DNA of 64,000 nt from CAYNWT01 sp964450955 (lineage in GTDB: Bacteria; Planctomycetota; Planctomycetia; Planctomycetales; Planctomycetaceae): contig CAYVFI010000028.1 of the NCBI GenBank assembly GCA_964450955.1, positions 1-64,000 on the forward strand, given 5' to 3'. The notes beneath the pieces were generated by a model. The model was given only the letters and a program-made list of their open reading frames with translations, was not told the DNA's origin and ran no database searches. Positions 43,520 to 52,681 of this stretch are shown here, piece after piece. How positions within the stretch are numbered: the first letter of the stretch is position 1; each line of letters begins with the position of its first letter. Both the position numbers and the translations under genes were made by a program.

Positions 43520-46324
43520 TCAATCCTGAGTCACCGTGGTCGTAACCGGGGACGACGCATCACTAAGACGGCCTGGCGATTTGGGTGACTCACCGGCGCC
43601 CGTCAACAGTTCGACGCGAACCACATCCGCGCTGCTATCAACGGCAATCACCACATCGAATTCCCTGTCCGAACCAGACACACTTTGCACGCGGCCACCT
43701 TCAACCAGGATACGACTTTCGTCCAAGCTTTCCACCACTTCAGAAAAACGAACCTTCGCGTTAATCGGTTCCCCCGCCTGCACAAACTCCGGTGATTCCA
43801 CCCAGCCGCTAAGCAGGTACTCCCGTTTCTCTTCGGCCCAATGACTCTCAACGCGCGCGATCAGTTCGTTCAGTTTGCCTGGGTACGAATCGGCCAGGTC
43901 GGTGCGTTCGTTGGGATCGTTCGTCAGATCAAACAACTCCCACGACTCACCGCCATCGCCGCTCACGACCTTCCAACCGTCCCGCTGCAAACCGAACCAC
44001 GTCCATTTCTTGCCAATCGAAAAATACAAATCGCGTGAAGGCAAAGCTTCGCCGGTCTTGATGGTTGGCCAGATATCAATGCCGTCCGGGTCGATTCCTT
44101 TCGGAACCTCGGTAACCATCGAACACAAAGTGGTAAACCAATCCGCAATCTGAACCGGCTGCGTTTCCACTCGCGGTGCCAACTGCGTCGGCCAATTCGC
44201 GAAGGCAGGCACACGAATTCCTCCTTCGTACGTTTCCCCCTTCTGACCTCTTAGCGGGCCGTTGCTGCTGAACCCGGCGTGCAGCGTCGGGTCGGGGGCC
44301 GGGAACGAATCACCGTTGATGGTTCGAGTAATACCGCCGTTGTCCGAGGAAAAAATCACAAGCGTGTTCTCCCTTTGCCCCGTCTCGGTCAGCGTGTCGA
44401 TGACGCGGCGGACGCCGGAATCCAGGTGATAGGCGGTCGCGGCCAACAAACGGCGGTCAGGGTTCGAGATTCGATTAATCCGTCCTTCAGGATCATTGAA
44501 CCATCGCGGCTCCTCCGCCAGCGGCGTATGCGTCGCCGTGTACGCCAGCTTTAAGAAGAACGGACGTTCATGTTTGCGTCGCAAAAAGCGTTCGGCCTCA
44601 TCCGTCAACAAATCGGTGACGTGATAACCTGGCGTGTACGCAGCCGAGCTTTCTGCACCTTCGATTAGCACGCTGTTGCGATGCCAGGTATTGGCGATGG
44701 CGTCAAAGCGAACTCGATAGCGGTGGTCGTACGCACCAACGCCCCCCGCCAGCGATCCATACGACTCTTTAAACCCATACCAACCAGGTCCCTGCTGCGG
44801 GACCGAACCCAGGTGCCACTTGCCAACCAGCCCAACAGAATAGCCCGCCTGTTCAAACACATTGCCCAGGGTCGGTGTCCCCATCGGTAGTATCTGACGG
44901 TTCGAACCAGCAAAGTTGGCCTGCGTGCCAAACCGTCCCGGGTTGCAGCCAGTCAACAAGGCCACCCGAGTTGGCGTGCATTGCGGCAAGACATAGTGAT
45001 TCGTAAATGAAACGCCGCCTTCGGAAAGTTGCTTGATAGTCGGCGTGTAGAACGTTGGATCGTTCATTTCGTTGTCCGCCCAGCCCATGTCATCGACAAG
45101 GATGAACAAAACATTCGGGCGATCAACATCGCTCGCGAACGCCAAACGCAGCTCGGCATCCACCTCATCCACCCAGGCCTCAACAGTTTCCGTGTTGCCG
45201 TAGGTCGCAAGAACACGCGACCTCACGCCAACTCCGGACCACATGCCGCCATCGACCGATGCTTCAACCATCACGTCCACATCCCGGCGATCGGTCCGCT
45301 GCGTGTATCGAATGTACGACTGACGGTCAGTCGCCCACTTAACCACGTCGCCTTCATCAACGACGGGGCTGCGCGACAACTTGTACTCACCGACGTTCGG
45401 AATTCCATCTCCGTCCGGATCAGAATATGCACCACGCACACTCCGGGGTTCGTTTTGCGAAAACCGATAGTCCTGCCAGTCTGCAAAACTCACAAGCGCC
45501 TTCGGAACCTCACGCAGCACGACATCGTTACGGCTGCCGCCGGAATACGAGATTTCAAAATGCCGACCCGCACCGCTATCGATCGCAACATCGCCGAACC
45601 CACCCACGCGATCGGAGGCGGCAGACAGGTCGATCAGTCGGATCTCGCCAGACGAGTCAGATCCAACCTTGACGCGCAGTGCCCCCGACAAAGTTGCACT
45701 CTTCCTGACTCTCATTGGCGAGATACCCCCAGCGCCCGATTCGAAAACCAACGTGCTGGTTCCTTTGCCGATGATCAGGTTATTGGTCTCAATCTCAGCA
45801 TCACCGCCCACCACATGAAACTGGCACTGGGCACCAGCGTCTTCAGCAATCGATATCGCCTGCCGCGCTCGCAACCTGGCGCCTTGCACGAAGTAGCTGG
45901 CTCGGCTGCTGTCGTCATACCCCAGACGAAGCGCTTTCGATACGTACACATCGCTGCCTGGGTACTGCAGCACAGCACCGGTTCCGCCGGTACCACCAAG
46001 GTAAAACCGACCGGCTTCTTTTTCTAAACCAAGGTTCGGCCCGGCAACTCGCAGAACTCCATGGACCTCTATCGAACCATTGCTGCCGGCCAAACGCCCC
46101 ACCATCAACGTCGCCGCCCGATGAAGCCCCGCGCCGTGTTCGACAATGATCGCGGCCTGCTGATCTGCCCGACCGGGAACCAATACCCGATCGAACCGGT
46201 CTGGCTGGCCATCAAAGTTCCAGGTCGATTCACCGTTCCAAACCGCACCGACCGCGTCGGTACGAATCACATCCCGCTCGCCCCCAAGCGCAGCGGCAAC
46301 CAGCAATATTTGTAGCGTACCCAC
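43520..46324 (-). CDS. large sulfatase with N-terminal beta-rich extension
   Basis: A 934-residue exported protein with an unusual order. Residues about 20-280 form a Gly/Ser-rich beta region with repeated strands (LMVGRLAGSNGSIEVHGVLR, LYLGGTGG-like FYLGGTGGTGAVLQYPG, VSKALRLGYDD), as in autotransporter-like or choice-of-anchor domains. Residues about 285-400 hold a calcium-type DPDGDGIPNVGEY motif. The sulfatase domain begins only near residue 405 (RPNVLFILVDDMGWAD) with the formylglycine motif CTPTR and later KWHLGSVPQQGPGWYGF and SSDNGGITRT. A short beta domain ends the protein. It should cleave sulfate esters after formylglycine maturation, perhaps anchored at the surface by the extra region. 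Confidence 0.9.
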   Translation of the reverse strand: MGTLQILLVAAALGGERDVIRTDAVGAVWNGESTWNFDGQPDRFDRVLVPGRADQQAAIIVEHGAGLHRAATLMVGRLAGSNGSIEVHGVLRVAGPNLGLEKEAGRFYLGGTGGTGAVLQYPGSDVYVSKALRLGYDDSSRASYFVQGARLRARQAISIAEDAGAQCQFHVVGGDAEIETNNLIIGKGTSTLVFESGAGGISPMRVRKSATLSGALRVKVGSDSSGEIRLIDLSAASDRVGGFGDVAIDSGAGRHFEISYSGGSRNDVVLREVPKALVSFADWQDYRFSQNEPRSVRGAYSDPDGDGIPNVGEYKLSRSPVVDEGDVVKWATDRQSYIRYTQRTDRRDVDVMVEASVDGGMWSGVGVRSRVLATYGNTETVEAWVDEVDAELRLAFASDVDRPNVLFILVDDMGWADNEMNDPTFYTPTIKQLSEGGVSFTNHYVLPQCTPTRVALLTGCNPGRFGTQANFAGSNRQILPMGTPTLGNVFEQAGYSVGLVGKWHLGSVPQQGPGWYGFKESYGSLAGGVGAYDHRYRVRFDAIANTWHRNSVLIEGAESSAAYTPGYHVTDLLTDEAERFLRRKHERPFFLKLAYTATHTPLAEEPRWFNDPEGRINRISNPDRRLLAATAYHLDSGVRRVIDTLTETGQRENTLVIFSSDNGGITRTINGDSFPAPDPTLHAGFSSNGPLRGQKGETYEGGIRVPAFANWPTQLAPRVETQPVQIADWFTTLCSMVTEVPKGIDPDGIDIWPTIKTGEALPSRDLYFSIGKKWTWFGLQRDGWKVVSGDGGESWELFDLTNDPNERTDLADSYPGKLNELIARVESHWAEEKREYLLSGWVESPEFVQAGEPINAKVRFSEVVESLDESRILVEGGRVQSVSGSDREFDVVIAVDSSADVVRVELLTGAGESPKSPGRLSDASSPVTTTVTQD

Positions 46325-47016
46325 GACAACCCCCCCCTGTATAAGCCCACTGGGAACCTAGATTCAGTTCCAGGACCAGGAGTGCTTCAGGGACAGCGCG
46401 TGTGGATAAACATCCACGAATACACGCAAACCCTCGGGTCGTCTTGAATTGAGCGGCCAGCGACATTGAACCGATTTTGATGCCGAAAGGCATCACTCGG
46501 TGACTGTCACTTCACAACAACCGTTGCGGCTCGTTTTCCCGGCACGACCGTTACTCACGGACGTGACTACCTGAGCCGGGGATGATGGCCGGCTCACAGG
46601 AGCATTTTACCCAGCGGCAATCCAACGACCAGATTCCCCCACCAACGACAGTCCCAAACTCGGGACGACACTTGGCCGGATCCCTACAAGGGACGTTCCT
46701 GCCCGCCTACGCCTGACCGCACTTGCCTATGCTTGCGACGAGCGACAACTCCGCGCGAAGTGTTGAACACGGTGACTTTGCGGCCGACATGGGTTAGCGA
46801 AAATAATCAGCCGACTGTGTCACATGATTCACCGACTGCCACCCTGACCTACGCCGCTCTCCCGCTTCAGCCGTTCACGATTCGTTCGCCGTAGAAATTC
46901 CGGCGGTCTTATACCAACGACAAAAAAGCAGCAGCCCGCCCGACAGGTTGACAGCCCGGCATCTCGTTTCAAGGACACACACCAGGGTGTCGCCAGGCTC
47001 ACCCGCGACAGTCCAG
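46325..47016. other. long intergenic region with no recognised gene
   Basis: About 692 bases between the large sulfatase start and the cysteine dioxygenase stop. No coding frame with family resemblance was seen on either strand, and no strong hairpin or RNA motif beyond short imperfect ones (for example GGAAC...GTTCC near 46355). The sulfatase promoter must lie close to 46330. Confidence 0.45.
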
Positions 47017-47499
47017 TCAGCTCTGAGCACCCTGAACATGGAAGTAGTTCATCCTTAGCGGCGGACTGTAAAGATGCAGTGTCACCAGTTCTTTATCCGC
47101 CTGAAGATTCTCAATCAGGTGAATATCGTCATGGTTCGCCGTGCAGAGTTCGTCTTTCTTAAGCTCGCGTTTGGCGACTTCTTCGACAACACCGTTACCG
47201 ATTTCCGTGTACGTCGTTTCCGTCGCCACACCATCAACAATCCGCACCGCGCAGTTGGAACCTTCGTGGTCGTGAATCGGTGACGCCTGGCCGTACTTCC
47301 AACAAATCACCAGCAACTGGTACCAGTCAGACTTCGCCAGCGTCGTCCGCGCGTAGGTCTTGTCGCTGAACTTGCACGCGTTAACCATATCTTCGCGGGT
47401 CACGTTTGCATGACGAATCAGATCAGCCATGTGTTCCGTCGAGGCCGGACCCGTTAGGCCGTCCATATGACGAATCATCTTCACCAAACCCTGCAGCAT
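47017..47499 (-). CDS. cysteine dioxygenase family protein
   Basis: A 160-residue cupin. The iron ligands are visible as His76 and His78 in SPIHDHEGSNC and His127 in NHDDIHLIEN. Cys83 (SNC) stands where eukaryotic enzymes form the Cys-Tyr crosslink. The family oxidises cysteine to cysteine sulfinate with O2. It follows the cysteine desulfurase gene by 43 bases on the same strand, so both are likely in one operon acting on cysteine sulfur. Length is near that of the bacterial CDO group. The ATG at 47499 is accepted without a strong ribosome site. Confidence 0.9.
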   Translation of the reverse strand: MLQGLVKMIRHMDGLTGPASTEHMADLIRHANVTREDMVNACKFSDKTYARTTLAKSDWYQLLVICWKYGQASPIHDHEGSNCAVRIVDGVATETTYTEIGNGVVEEVAKRELKKDELCTANHDDIHLIENLQADKELVTLHLYSPPLRMNYFHVQGAQS

Positions 47500-47542
47500 C
47501 TTCCCGCCCTACCAACAAACACCCGGCGCGCGTTTCGAATTT

Positions 47543-48718
47543 CTAAACGCACCAATCCAGTTGGCCGGTCAAACGAGGCACCTCGTTCATCCAGGCACAC
47601 ACCTGATCAACTTCCTCGATTGTATTCGCAAAGCTAAACCCAAAGCGAATCGTTCCCTCACCGGGAATTGTACCGATTGTTTCGTGTGCCAACGGCGCAC
47701 AGTGGTAGCCGGCTCGAGTCGAAACGTTATGTTCTTCGGCAAGCCACTTGGCAATCGCACCCGGACTCGCGCCTTCCATGGTCAGTGAGACCACAGCAGT
47801 CTTCTTTTCGATATCGTGCGTGCCGTAAATTGTCACACCGTCAATCTCGCTCATGTTCGACATGAACCGCTTTGTCAATTCCTGTTCGTGCTTTCGCAGA
47901 TCATCCAGGCCCGTTTGCTGAATCCAACGCACACCAGCCGTCATGCCGGCAATCGAAAGCAGGTTGTGAGTTCCCACTTCGTAGTTTGATGGGAACCGAC
48001 CGGACATTTCGTGCTTGCCTGAATCCTTACCGGTTCCGCCTTCGGTTAGTGTTCGCAGTGGGATGCCTTTCCGAACGTACAACGCTCCGCAGCCCGGAGG
48101 ACCGAACAAACCTTTGTGACCAGCAAGGCTGACCATGTCGGCCTTTAAATCCACAACGTTGACCGGAATGACGCCGGCTGACTGAGCCGCATCGACCAGA
48201 TAAATCGCGCCGTATCGATTTGCAAGCTGGCCCAGTTCCATTGACGGAAGAATCTCGCCCGTGACGTTGCTGGCCATCGTAGTCGCCAACAATTTCACTT
48301 TGCCTGACTTCAGTTTGTCTTCAACAAAATCCAGGTCCATTGGGTCACCCGGCTTGTACGGAGCCACATGGAATTTCACTCCGTACTCTCGAGCGACCTT
48401 TCGAACCGGGCGAGAGATCGCATGGTGTTCCAGACCACTCATGATGATCTCGTCACCGGCGTGCCAATCCAGGCCGAAGATGGCAAGGTTCAAAGAAAAC
48501 GTTGCCGACGGCGTGAAGATGAGCTGGTTCGCATTTTCGATCCCGAGGAACTCAGAAATCTCCTGACGACACGTCTGCATCATCATGGTATTGCGAGTTC
48601 CCTCGTCCGAGACCGTGCGGCCGGGACTATTCAACGCACGAAAACAGTCGTCCACAGTCTCGTACACGATTTCTGGCTTGGGCCACGTGGTCGCTGCGTT
48701 GTTGAGATAGATACTCAT
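47543..48718 (-). CDS. cysteine desulfurase-like aminotransferase class V
   Basis: A 391-residue PLP enzyme from the ATG at 48718 (MSIYLNNAATTWPKPEIVYE). The PLP lysine is in DMVSLAGHKGLFGPPGCGAL; other class V motifs are IIMSGLEHHAISRPVRK, LVDAAQSAGVIPVNV and NVSTRAGYHCAPLAHETIG, where the Cys in YHCAP fits the catalytic-cysteine loop of the CsdA/SufS-like or selenocysteine-lyase-like subgroup. It removes sulfur from cysteine as a persulfide. No iron-sulfur scaffold gene is adjacent; the partner downstream is a cysteine dioxygenase, pointing to cysteine breakdown instead of cluster assembly. Confidence 0.92.
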   Translation of the reverse strand: MSIYLNNAATTWPKPEIVYETVDDCFRALNSPGRTVSDEGTRNTMMMQTCRQEISEFLGIENANQLIFTPSATFSLNLAIFGLDWHAGDEIIMSGLEHHAISRPVRKVAREYGVKFHVAPYKPGDPMDLDFVEDKLKSGKVKLLATTMASNVTGEILPSMELGQLANRYGAIYLVDAAQSAGVIPVNVVDLKADMVSLAGHKGLFGPPGCGALYVRKGIPLRTLTEGGTGKDSGKHEMSGRFPSNYEVGTHNLLSIAGMTAGVRWIQQTGLDDLRKHEQELTKRFMSNMSEIDGVTIYGTHDIEKKTAVVSLTMEGASPGAIAKWLAEEHNVSTRAGYHCAPLAHETIGTIPGEGTIRFGFSFANTIEEVDQVCAWMNEVPRLTGQLDWCV

Positions 48719-49125
48719 CGAATGCCCTTGGATTGCATTGTCCGGATTTACTTCGCGCGCGAAGCGCTGTGTCATTCTAGGTTCGGCGTGAATCAGACGC
48801 ACCCTTCAAGACACTCGAAAACCCACCGGTTTGCCCCACAAAAAGAACCTTGCGGAATTTGACATCTGGGTTGTTTGAGGAACAAGAAACCCCACGATTG
48901 TGGCCAGAACCTAAGCCGGCGTGCGGATTCCCCAACCCACAAACGCAATCTACTGAACAGCAAAATGTCCAACAAGGAATGTCGAACGATGAAGCACACG
49001 CTGACGCCACCACAGAACTTCGGGCTTCGAAATTCCTTGTAAGACATTCGACATTCACACAGCTTGTGAACCCTCTCGCTTGCGGGCTATCGCTGGTTGG
49101 GATTCGTACAAACCCCGGCCAGAGA
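48719..49125. other. intergenic region with element F
   Basis: About 407 bases between two minus-strand genes. It holds the imperfect inverted repeat at 48966-49046 (separate entry). An open frame at 48850-49167 on the plus strand runs through that repeat and into the next gene, so it is not called. Confidence 0.5.
48966..49046. repeat. imperfect inverted repeat (element F)
   Basis: Arms 48966-48994 and 49018-49046 share ACAAGGAAT(G/T)TCGAA; about 22 of 29 positions agree when inverted, with a 23-base loop. It lies 80 bases past the stop of the copper oxidase gene. Confidence 0.7.
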
Positions 49126-51057
49126 CTACAGCAATTCCACAATCGCCGCTTCCGACGGGGTTCCTGAATCGTTTACCAGAAACACCATGTAGAACCCCGG
49201 AGGCGCGGATTTTCGCAGCGATGGCATCCTGAACGAAACGCTGTTGCTGGTCTGGCTGAATTCCAAAGTCAGACCGCGTTGACCCATATCGAAGCTGTGG
49301 GTGACCGATCCGAATCGAATCATTCGAATCGTCTCGATAGAACCCTGGCGGTCAACACTACAGGTAAGTTCCTGACCGTAGGCAACCTGCCCCAGGTTGG
49401 TGCAGCCGGTTGATTGATCGAAGTACTCAAAGTAGCCGGTCTGAGCCAACCGATCGCGTTCAAGGAACCCGGAATTGCGTTGCCGCACAAACGTGCGACG
49501 ATCCTCAGACTGATGTCTCAGTCCGTCAATCTCCATGTAGTCAACGTTGAGATTTGAATCGATGCCCTCACTCGGTCGCCAGTCATCGTTAAGGAACTCA
49601 ATACGCACCTGATCGCCGGTCACCGGTCGGTCAGTCGTGTAGTAATAGCTGCGAGGGCTGGTCGTCACGTTGACAGTCTTCATGCGTTCGCCGTCAATCG
49701 TGAACGCCATCCGCTCAGTCCCTTCGTCACCCCACGCACGAACGCGAATGACCGAACCGCTTCCGGATTCCCCCAGCAATCTGGGCCGCTGTCTCAGGTC
49801 GCCGCTGGAAGTAAACAGGTACGGTGGGTAGTAAATCTCAGCGTTCAGATGCGCGACTTCACCAGGGGGTCCGCCACCGCCAACGAGTACGGTCCCGTTA
49901 GGCAGCAACAAACTTGTTGAGTGATACAAACGCGATTTCGCCTGCCGCGCGCCGACGCGCCAGCGCTGGGTTTCAGGGTTCCAGATTTCGACGTCCCTGA
50001 CCGCGTCGGCTTCTGACTGGTTGACGCGTGCACCACCCGTCACCAACACTTCGCCGTTGGGAAGCAACGTGGCGTCGGCCCACAATCTGTCACCACGGAA
50101 GTCCGGAATGTTATCCGACCGAACCGTCCCGTTTTCGCGCAATGTCAGCTTTCGTGAATCACGACCGCGGATCGACAAAATCTGATTCTCGGCGTACATG
50201 ACGGCCATGTTGTTGTTGCCGCTTACCTTAACCGGCAACTCTCGAATCTTCCTGATACTCCCTCTGCCGCGTACCGAAATCGAAAACAGTCCGGTTCGAT
50301 TCATGGGCATCAGCAGCACATTGCCGTCTCGCCCCACAAACGCACGCGGATAGTTCCAGCCGCCGTTTTCAAACAAGCCACTTTTCGCTCCCGTCATTGC
50401 GGTCCACCGCCCCGTCGCTGGATCAAACATCTCAGGTGTTGTCGTGGGCCTTCGATTCTCATCACGCCCGCCCAGCACATACAGCCTGCCGGTGGCCAGC
50501 TGAGTCACCGTGGGGTACCACCGAGCGAATTTCATCTGGTCGAATGGCTGGGAGAACCGGTTATCCGTCGGGTCGTAAATGTTGGCGTGCCTGGTTCCAA
50601 AATTCCGCCGGCCGTTTCTCTCAACCGAACCACCTGTCACCAACATCAACCCGCCCGTTCCCGGCAACAGCGCCTGTGCACTACAGAAAATGTTGTTGCC
50701 CGTCTGCACGTCAAACACCGCATGCGAGTTGGGCGCCAGACCACGATCAGGGTTCCAGCGGTCATAAACAAAACCCAAACCGTTCTCCGCGGCTTCCGTG
50801 GTGCCGTAAGTCATCACATCCCCATTCGGCAACAAAGCCGCATGGATGGGGCAAATCGGCCACCGCGCGTGCTGAGACCAGAACCCGTCGGTCGCAGCGC
50901 TGGATGGGGCATCTATGTCAAACAGGTCGGTGATGCCGGGCCGCTCAAACGATCGGTCAATCGACTCGTCCACGACCACATCGTCGTTTTGAGCAAACAC
51001 CGGTGCGCCGCCAACGAACGCCAAAATAAGAACCGTAAACGCCGAGTGTCTGCGCAT
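49126..51057 (-). CDS. galactose oxidase-like copper radical oxidase with inserted CBM60-like domain
   Basis: A 643-residue exported oxidase. After a signal peptide (AFTVLILAFVGGAPVFAQ) a Kelch propeller carries the expected copper-radical residues: Cys125 (NNIFCSAQ), Tyr181 (ARWYPTV), Tyr378-His379 (RLYHSTSLLLPNG) and His587 (GSVTHSFDMGQRG). Cys125 and Tyr181 should form the thioether cofactor. Family members oxidise primary alcohols or aldehydes of sugars to give H2O2. Between Tyr378-His379 and His587, residues about 435-515 (VIRVRAWGDEGTERMAFTID, VRIEFLNDDW, NLNVDYMEIDG) look like a calcium-dependent CBM60-type carbohydrate-binding module inserted into the C-terminal DUF1929 domain. The fold call is firm; substrate unknown. 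Confidence 0.88.
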   Translation of the reverse strand: MRRHSAFTVLILAFVGGAPVFAQNDDVVVDESIDRSFERPGITDLFDIDAPSSAATDGFWSQHARWPICPIHAALLPNGDVMTYGTTEAAENGLGFVYDRWNPDRGLAPNSHAVFDVQTGNNIFCSAQALLPGTGGLMLVTGGSVERNGRRNFGTRHANIYDPTDNRFSQPFDQMKFARWYPTVTQLATGRLYVLGGRDENRRPTTTPEMFDPATGRWTAMTGAKSGLFENGGWNYPRAFVGRDGNVLLMPMNRTGLFSISVRGRGSIRKIRELPVKVSGNNNMAVMYAENQILSIRGRDSRKLTLRENGTVRSDNIPDFRGDRLWADATLLPNGEVLVTGGARVNQSEADAVRDVEIWNPETQRWRVGARQAKSRLYHSTSLLLPNGTVLVGGGGPPGEVAHLNAEIYYPPYLFTSSGDLRQRPRLLGESGSGSVIRVRAWGDEGTERMAFTIDGERMKTVNVTTSPRSYYYTTDRPVTGDQVRIEFLNDDWRPSEGIDSNLNVDYMEIDGLRHQSEDRRTFVRQRNSGFLERDRLAQTGYFEYFDQSTGCTNLGQVAYGQELTCSVDRQGSIETIRMIRFGSVTHSFDMGQRGLTLEFSQTSNSVSFRMPSLRKSAPPGFYMVFLVNDSGTPSEAAIVELL

Positions 51058-51237
51058 TTTCTTGCCTCGAAGACCTGCCCGAACCTAACCCCCACGTTGG
51101 GTTCATCAGCAAAGCTGCAGACGAACCATCAACTCAGGCGAAAGTGTAGGGACAAACAGATCCACAAGACAGCAAGAACACGCAACCGAAGCAAAGCCGG
51201 CGCCAAAGCACGCTTCAAACTCCTCCCCGACCCGGAC

Positions 51238-52587
51238 CTATAGAAGTCCGGTCAGGACGCCATCACCACAGAAATCAGGGTTCCCGTAGCTCTCAACCGG
51301 ATGACCCATCGACTCGCAGAAGCTCATCAGCAAGCGATTATGATTGGCCTTACCAAAGTCGATGGCCTGCCCGGTCTTCCAACCCAGGCCACCACCAACC
51401 AACACGAACGGAATGTTGTCCCGCGTGTGTGAGTTCCCTTTGCCAAGTTCGTTGGTCCACACAATGGTTGTGTTATCCAGCAAAGAACCTTCGCCGCCAG
51501 GTTCAGGCGTTTCAGAAAGCCGCTTCGCCAGCAAGGCGATCTGCTGGCAATACCAGGTGTTGATCTTAATCAGTTTCTCGTAAGCGTCCTTCTTCGAATC
51601 GGGCTCGTGAGAAAGCGTGTGGTGGCCTTCTTTAATACCAAGCCACCGCATCCTTGGCTGACCAACACTGTTGGTAATCTGGAACGTCGCGGTGCGGGCG
51701 AAGTCGGCAGCCAGACTGTTGACCAGCAATTCGATTTGCATCTTCGTGATCTGCGGGATGTTGTCGTTAACCTCTTCCACATTGGGAGGCAGCTTTGGAA
51801 CCGCGTGACCAACGTCTTTCTTCTCTTTGCGAATCGCCTGTTCGGCCTGCAGTTGTTTCTCCACCTTCCGAACCATCGCCAGGTGTTCTTTCAACAGCTT
51901 CGCGTCTTCGCCGTTGACCATCTTTTCAATCTTCCTGAAGTCATCACCCAGACCATCAAGAACACTCGCCAACAATTCCCGGTTCTTTGTCTGCCCGTAC
52001 AACTTGTCGAACATCTGATACGGATCATCAATCGGCGCCACCGGCTGATTCGGGCCGGCGTACGACATCCGCGTCCACGTGTCCGCTCGGTCGGGAACCA
52101 TGACACCAAATTCCAGCGAACCAAAACGCGTTCGAGTTTCCGCGTTCGCCTGGAACTTGTTCTTCAGAAACTGATCAACAGAAATCCCCATCGACCAACC
52201 CGCGGGCGTGTCAGAACCGCCCTGGATATCGCCCGGGTACAATTCGATTCCCGTCAGCAAACAACCAATCCCACGCATGTGCCCATCGCCATCGCCCTTG
52301 ATGCGATTGTGCACGCCATGCAGTGTCATGACCTGATCTTTGAATGGCTCCAGCGGTTTCAGGATCCGCTTGAACTCAAAGTCTGTCCCCAGCGTTTCGG
52401 GCCAGAAGTGTTTCGGAATCACACCGTTCGGACTAAACACAAACACCAGCCGCTGCTTGCGTTTGGGTTCTGGCGAGAGCACATTCCCAGCCGCATGCGC
52501 GAGGCTGGGCAGGTTCAGCGCAAAATTAGCAGCCGCCGCGCTCACGCCGGCTTTGATTAGGAAGTCGCGTCTTGTGATTCTTGTCAT
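51238..52587 (-). CDS. DUF1552 domain protein, Tat-exported
   Basis: A 449-residue protein with a twin-arginine signal (ITRRDFLIKAGVSAAAANFA). The body matches DUF1552: LVFVFSPNGVIPKHFWPETL, VMTLHGVHNRIKGDGDGHMR, GIGCLLTG, GWSMGISVDQFLKNK, LFGVMVPDRADTW-like FGVMVPDRADTWTRMSYAG, and TTIVWTNELGKGNSHTRDN. DUF1552 proteins are abundant in planctomycetes and always near DUF1592-type cytochromes; function is not established. The related protein with cytochrome motifs lies just upstream on the strand, 78 bases away, so the two form an operon. Confidence 0.93.
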   Translation of the reverse strand: MTRITRRDFLIKAGVSAAAANFALNLPSLAHAAGNVLSPEPKRKQRLVFVFSPNGVIPKHFWPETLGTDFEFKRILKPLEPFKDQVMTLHGVHNRIKGDGDGHMRGIGCLLTGIELYPGDIQGGSDTPAGWSMGISVDQFLKNKFQANAETRTRFGSLEFGVMVPDRADTWTRMSYAGPNQPVAPIDDPYQMFDKLYGQTKNRELLASVLDGLGDDFRKIEKMVNGEDAKLLKEHLAMVRKVEKQLQAEQAIRKEKKDVGHAVPKLPPNVEEVNDNIPQITKMQIELLVNSLAADFARTATFQITNSVGQPRMRWLGIKEGHHTLSHEPDSKKDAYEKLIKINTWYCQQIALLAKRLSETPEPGGEGSLLDNTTIVWTNELGKGNSHTRDNIPFVLVGGGLGWKTGQAIDFGKANHNRLLMSFCESMGHPVESYGNPDFCGDGVLTGLL

Positions 52588-52638
52588 TGCTTGTGTTTCC
52601 TGTCTTCAACTTGCCAGTGAACTGCCCCGACCACCAAG

Positions 52639-52681
52639 CCTGCGTCGCCTTAGTCCCGCGTCGCCTTAGTCCTGCGTCGCC
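52639..52681. repeat. 16-bp tandem repeat over the DUF1592 gene stop codon
   Basis: Units CCTGCGTCGCCTTAGT, CCCGCGTCGCCTTAGT and a partial third are end to end. The TTA inside unit two (52666-52668) is the gene's stop codon; unit one repeats it. It looks like a slipped-strand duplication of the gene end. Confidence 0.8.

Noticed and set aside
45029..46027. 332-codon frame antisense to the large sulfatase
   Set aside because: Shadow of the sulfatase N-terminal region; no start site or motif supports it.
48850..49167. 105-codon frame between cysteine desulfurase and copper oxidase genes
   Set aside because: It runs through inverted repeat F and ends inside the oxidase gene; no family resemblance.
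51607..52560. 317-codon frame antisense to the DUF1552 gene
   Set aside because: The sense strand encodes a Tat-signal DUF1552 protein; the antisense product is low-information.
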